A stretch of 5,469 nucleotides of DNA from an archaeon (GTDB lineage Archaea; Asgardarchaeota; Hermodarchaeia; Hermodarchaeales; Hermodarchaeaceae). The stretch is taken from contig JABXGS010000131.1 of NCBI GenBank assembly GCA_016550425.1, forward strand, positions 1 through 5,469. Direction: 5' to 3'. A program made the position numbers and the translations under genes. The notes below the pieces were generated by a model. That model was not told the DNA's origin, did no database searches, and saw nothing but the letters and a program-made list of their open reading frames with translations. Numbering within the stretch: the stretch's first letter is position 1; each line of letters starts with the position of its first letter. Shown here piece by piece: positions 4,241 through 5,469 of the stretch.

Positions 4241-5469
4241 GTGGATTATGTGCAAGCCCGAGATTACGATAATCTAATAGGAATGCGGGTGTTCACCACA
4301 CAGTCATCAGGCACTGGAGGTTGCCTGAGAAAAACTCCTGAAGATTTTGTAGTTCAAGAAATTGGGCTCGATGGCTCAATTGCACCATTAGAAGTTTCAG
4401 ATCAACCTTTTCCCGATCAATCGGGAAAACTGACGGCATTCTTTTTAGTAAAACGGAATATTGATTCGATTCAGGCGATTCGCCACCTTAGTAGATCGGT
4501 TGGTGCCAGTTACAAACGGTTTTCATACGCTGGAATGAAGGACCGGCGTGCAGTGACATCTCAGCGCGTTTCATATCGGGGACCACCCCAGGATTTGGTT
4601 GGTCGAGATAACCCACAGTATATGATTTTGTATCCTCATCGCGTGACGAAACCTATTGTGCCCGGTGCGTTGAAGGGTAATCGGTTTACCATACTTGTTC
4701 GAGATGTCTCCCTTCCAGCTGAAGATGTAAAGCAGCGTTTAAGTCAAATTCAGAATGAGATTGCTAAGATTGGTGGTGTTCTCAACTTCTTTGGACCTCA
4801 ACGTTTCGGCATAATGCAGCCCAATACCCATCGTATCGGAAAAGAGCTTGTCTTGGGGAACTTTGAGCAGGCAATTCATATTCTCCTTGACACCAACGAT
4901 GACGTGGAAAATGACGATGAAAAAGCACTCATCAGAGAGCATTCACCTCAAGGAACCTATGAGAGAGCCATCACTCATTTCTTGAACAGACATCCGGGTA
5001 AATTCAAAGAAAGTCTGAAAGTATTACCCAAAGATTTGGTTCGACTTTACATCCATGCTTACCAATCCTTTCTCTTCAATCTGGCCATAAGTGAGCGCGC
5101 TCGCCAAAACATCCTTTTGCGGGAACCAATCGTCGGAGATTACACGATGCCCATCTCGGGCGAGATTCATGCCGTACGCCCAGTGACAAAGGAGAACTTG
5201 AATAGAGTGCGACAAGAGGTCAAGAAAGGAACTAGACAATTGGTTGTTCCCATTATCGGTATGGATTTCGAACATGTACCGTTGGAAGGTGAGATGGGCG
5301 TAATATATCACGCAGTTCTGGAATCGGAGCAGATTACCGCGAGTCACTTCCGGCTTAAAGATCTGCCTGCTTTCAGCTCTCGGGGCACATTCCGTCCACT
5401 GCTAGTTAATCCTGATAATCTGCAAATAACTGTTCTCGAGGATGAATCAGACACGCCCTTTCGTATCCA
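4241..5469 (+). CDS. truD: tRNA pseudouridine(13) synthase TruD (C-terminus outside window)
   Basis: Isomerises uridine 13 in the D arm of tRNAs; archaeal and eukaryotic relatives (Pus7) can modify other sites. The frame is open from 4238 to the right edge, giving 409 residues from GTG 4241. Visible motifs are GGCLRKTPEDFVVQEI near the N-terminus and YAGMKDRRAVTSQ with the presumed catalytic Asp at D101. LNFFGPQRFG (181-190) and YIHAYQSFLFN (270-280) follow. SRGTFRPLLV near the edge belongs to the closing catalytic core, so perhaps 30-60 residues are missing. GTG 4241 is chosen because family members carry a short xxxIGxxxY stretch before the first glycine-rich motif, here YDNLIGMRVF. GTG 4250 is an alternative. 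ATG 4283 would cut this stretch, and its AGGA is too close to the codon. Weak GTGA-type ribosome sites lie upstream. The 8-nt spacing after pth2 implies co-transcription. Confidence 0.93.
   Translation, partial: MDYVQARDYDNLIGMRVFTTQSSGTGGCLRKTPEDFVVQEIGLDGSIAPLEVSDQPFPDQSGKLTAFFLVKRNIDSIQAIRHLSRSVGASYKRFSYAGMKDRRAVTSQRVSYRGPPQDLVGRDNPQYMILYPHRVTKPIVPGALKGNRFTILVRDVSLPAEDVKQRLSQIQNEIAKIGGVLNFFGPQRFGIMQPNTHRIGKELVLGNFEQAIHILLDTNDDVENDDEKALIREHSPQGTYERAITHFLNRHPGKFKESLKVLPKDLVRLYIHAYQSFLFNLAISERARQNILLREPIVGDYTMPISGEIHAVRPVTKENLNRVRQEVKKGTRQLVVPIIGMDFEHVPLEGEMGVIYHAVLESEQITASHFRLKDLPAFSSRGTFRPLLVNPDNLQITVLEDESDTPFRI

Noticed and set aside
4739..5347. Two minus-strand frames inside truD (4739-4942 and 5024-5347)
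   Set aside because: Both lie antisense to conserved TruD motifs and have no domain or ribosome-site support.

Overview
The window is from an archaeal chromosome. Csl4 of the archaeal exosome, RNA polymerase subunit L, the cleavage factor TFS, a geranylgeranyl reductase-type flavoprotein, Pth2-type peptidyl-tRNA hydrolase and an archaeal/eukaryotic-type TruD occur together, which is not a bacterial or eukaryotic combination. Base composition is moderate, slightly AT-rich by eye. Genes are tightly packed, many have recognisable Shine-Dalgarno motifs, and GTG starts are common. I cannot fix the lineage from this sequence alone: a euryarchaeal-grade or Asgard archaeon are both possible.

Layout. 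(1) Bases 1-2482, plus strand, form an RNA-centred gene string: the 3' part of a METTL5-like rRNA methyltransferase; csl4, overlapping it by 4 nt; an unrecognised 73-residue protein with KH/PhoH-N-like secondary structure; rpoL; a small RNase III-fold protein, overlapping rpoL by 4 nt; and tfs. A likely internal promoter lies just upstream of rpoL. (2) Bases 2491-3702, minus strand, hold a FAD-dependent geranylgeranyl reductase-family enzyme, convergent with tfs across only 8 nt. (3) Bases 3703-3839 are a divergent promoter region with a dyad at the predicted reductase transcription start and a palindrome upstream of pth2. (4) Bases 3840-5469, plus strand, hold pth2 followed after 8 nt by truD, which runs off the right edge.

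How the genes fit together. The first block combines RNA synthesis (RpoL, TFS), 3'-to-5' RNA decay (Csl4), probable rRNA modification (METTL5-like) and two small putative RNA-binding or RNA-processing proteins. It reads as a transcription/RNA-surveillance operon. The pth2-truD pair serves tRNA recycling and tRNA pseudouridylation. The reductase belongs to isoprenoid lipid metabolism and appears to be an insertion between two information-processing modules.

The most interesting items are the RNase III-fold protein with a reduced, Mini-III-like acidic residue set placed between two transcription genes, the unassigned 73-residue protein between csl4 and rpoL, and the NTPF (instead of NPPF) catalytic motif in the METTL5-like enzyme. 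No CRISPR, mobile element, tRNA or rRNA gene was seen, and no gene-free stretch exceeds about 140 bases.
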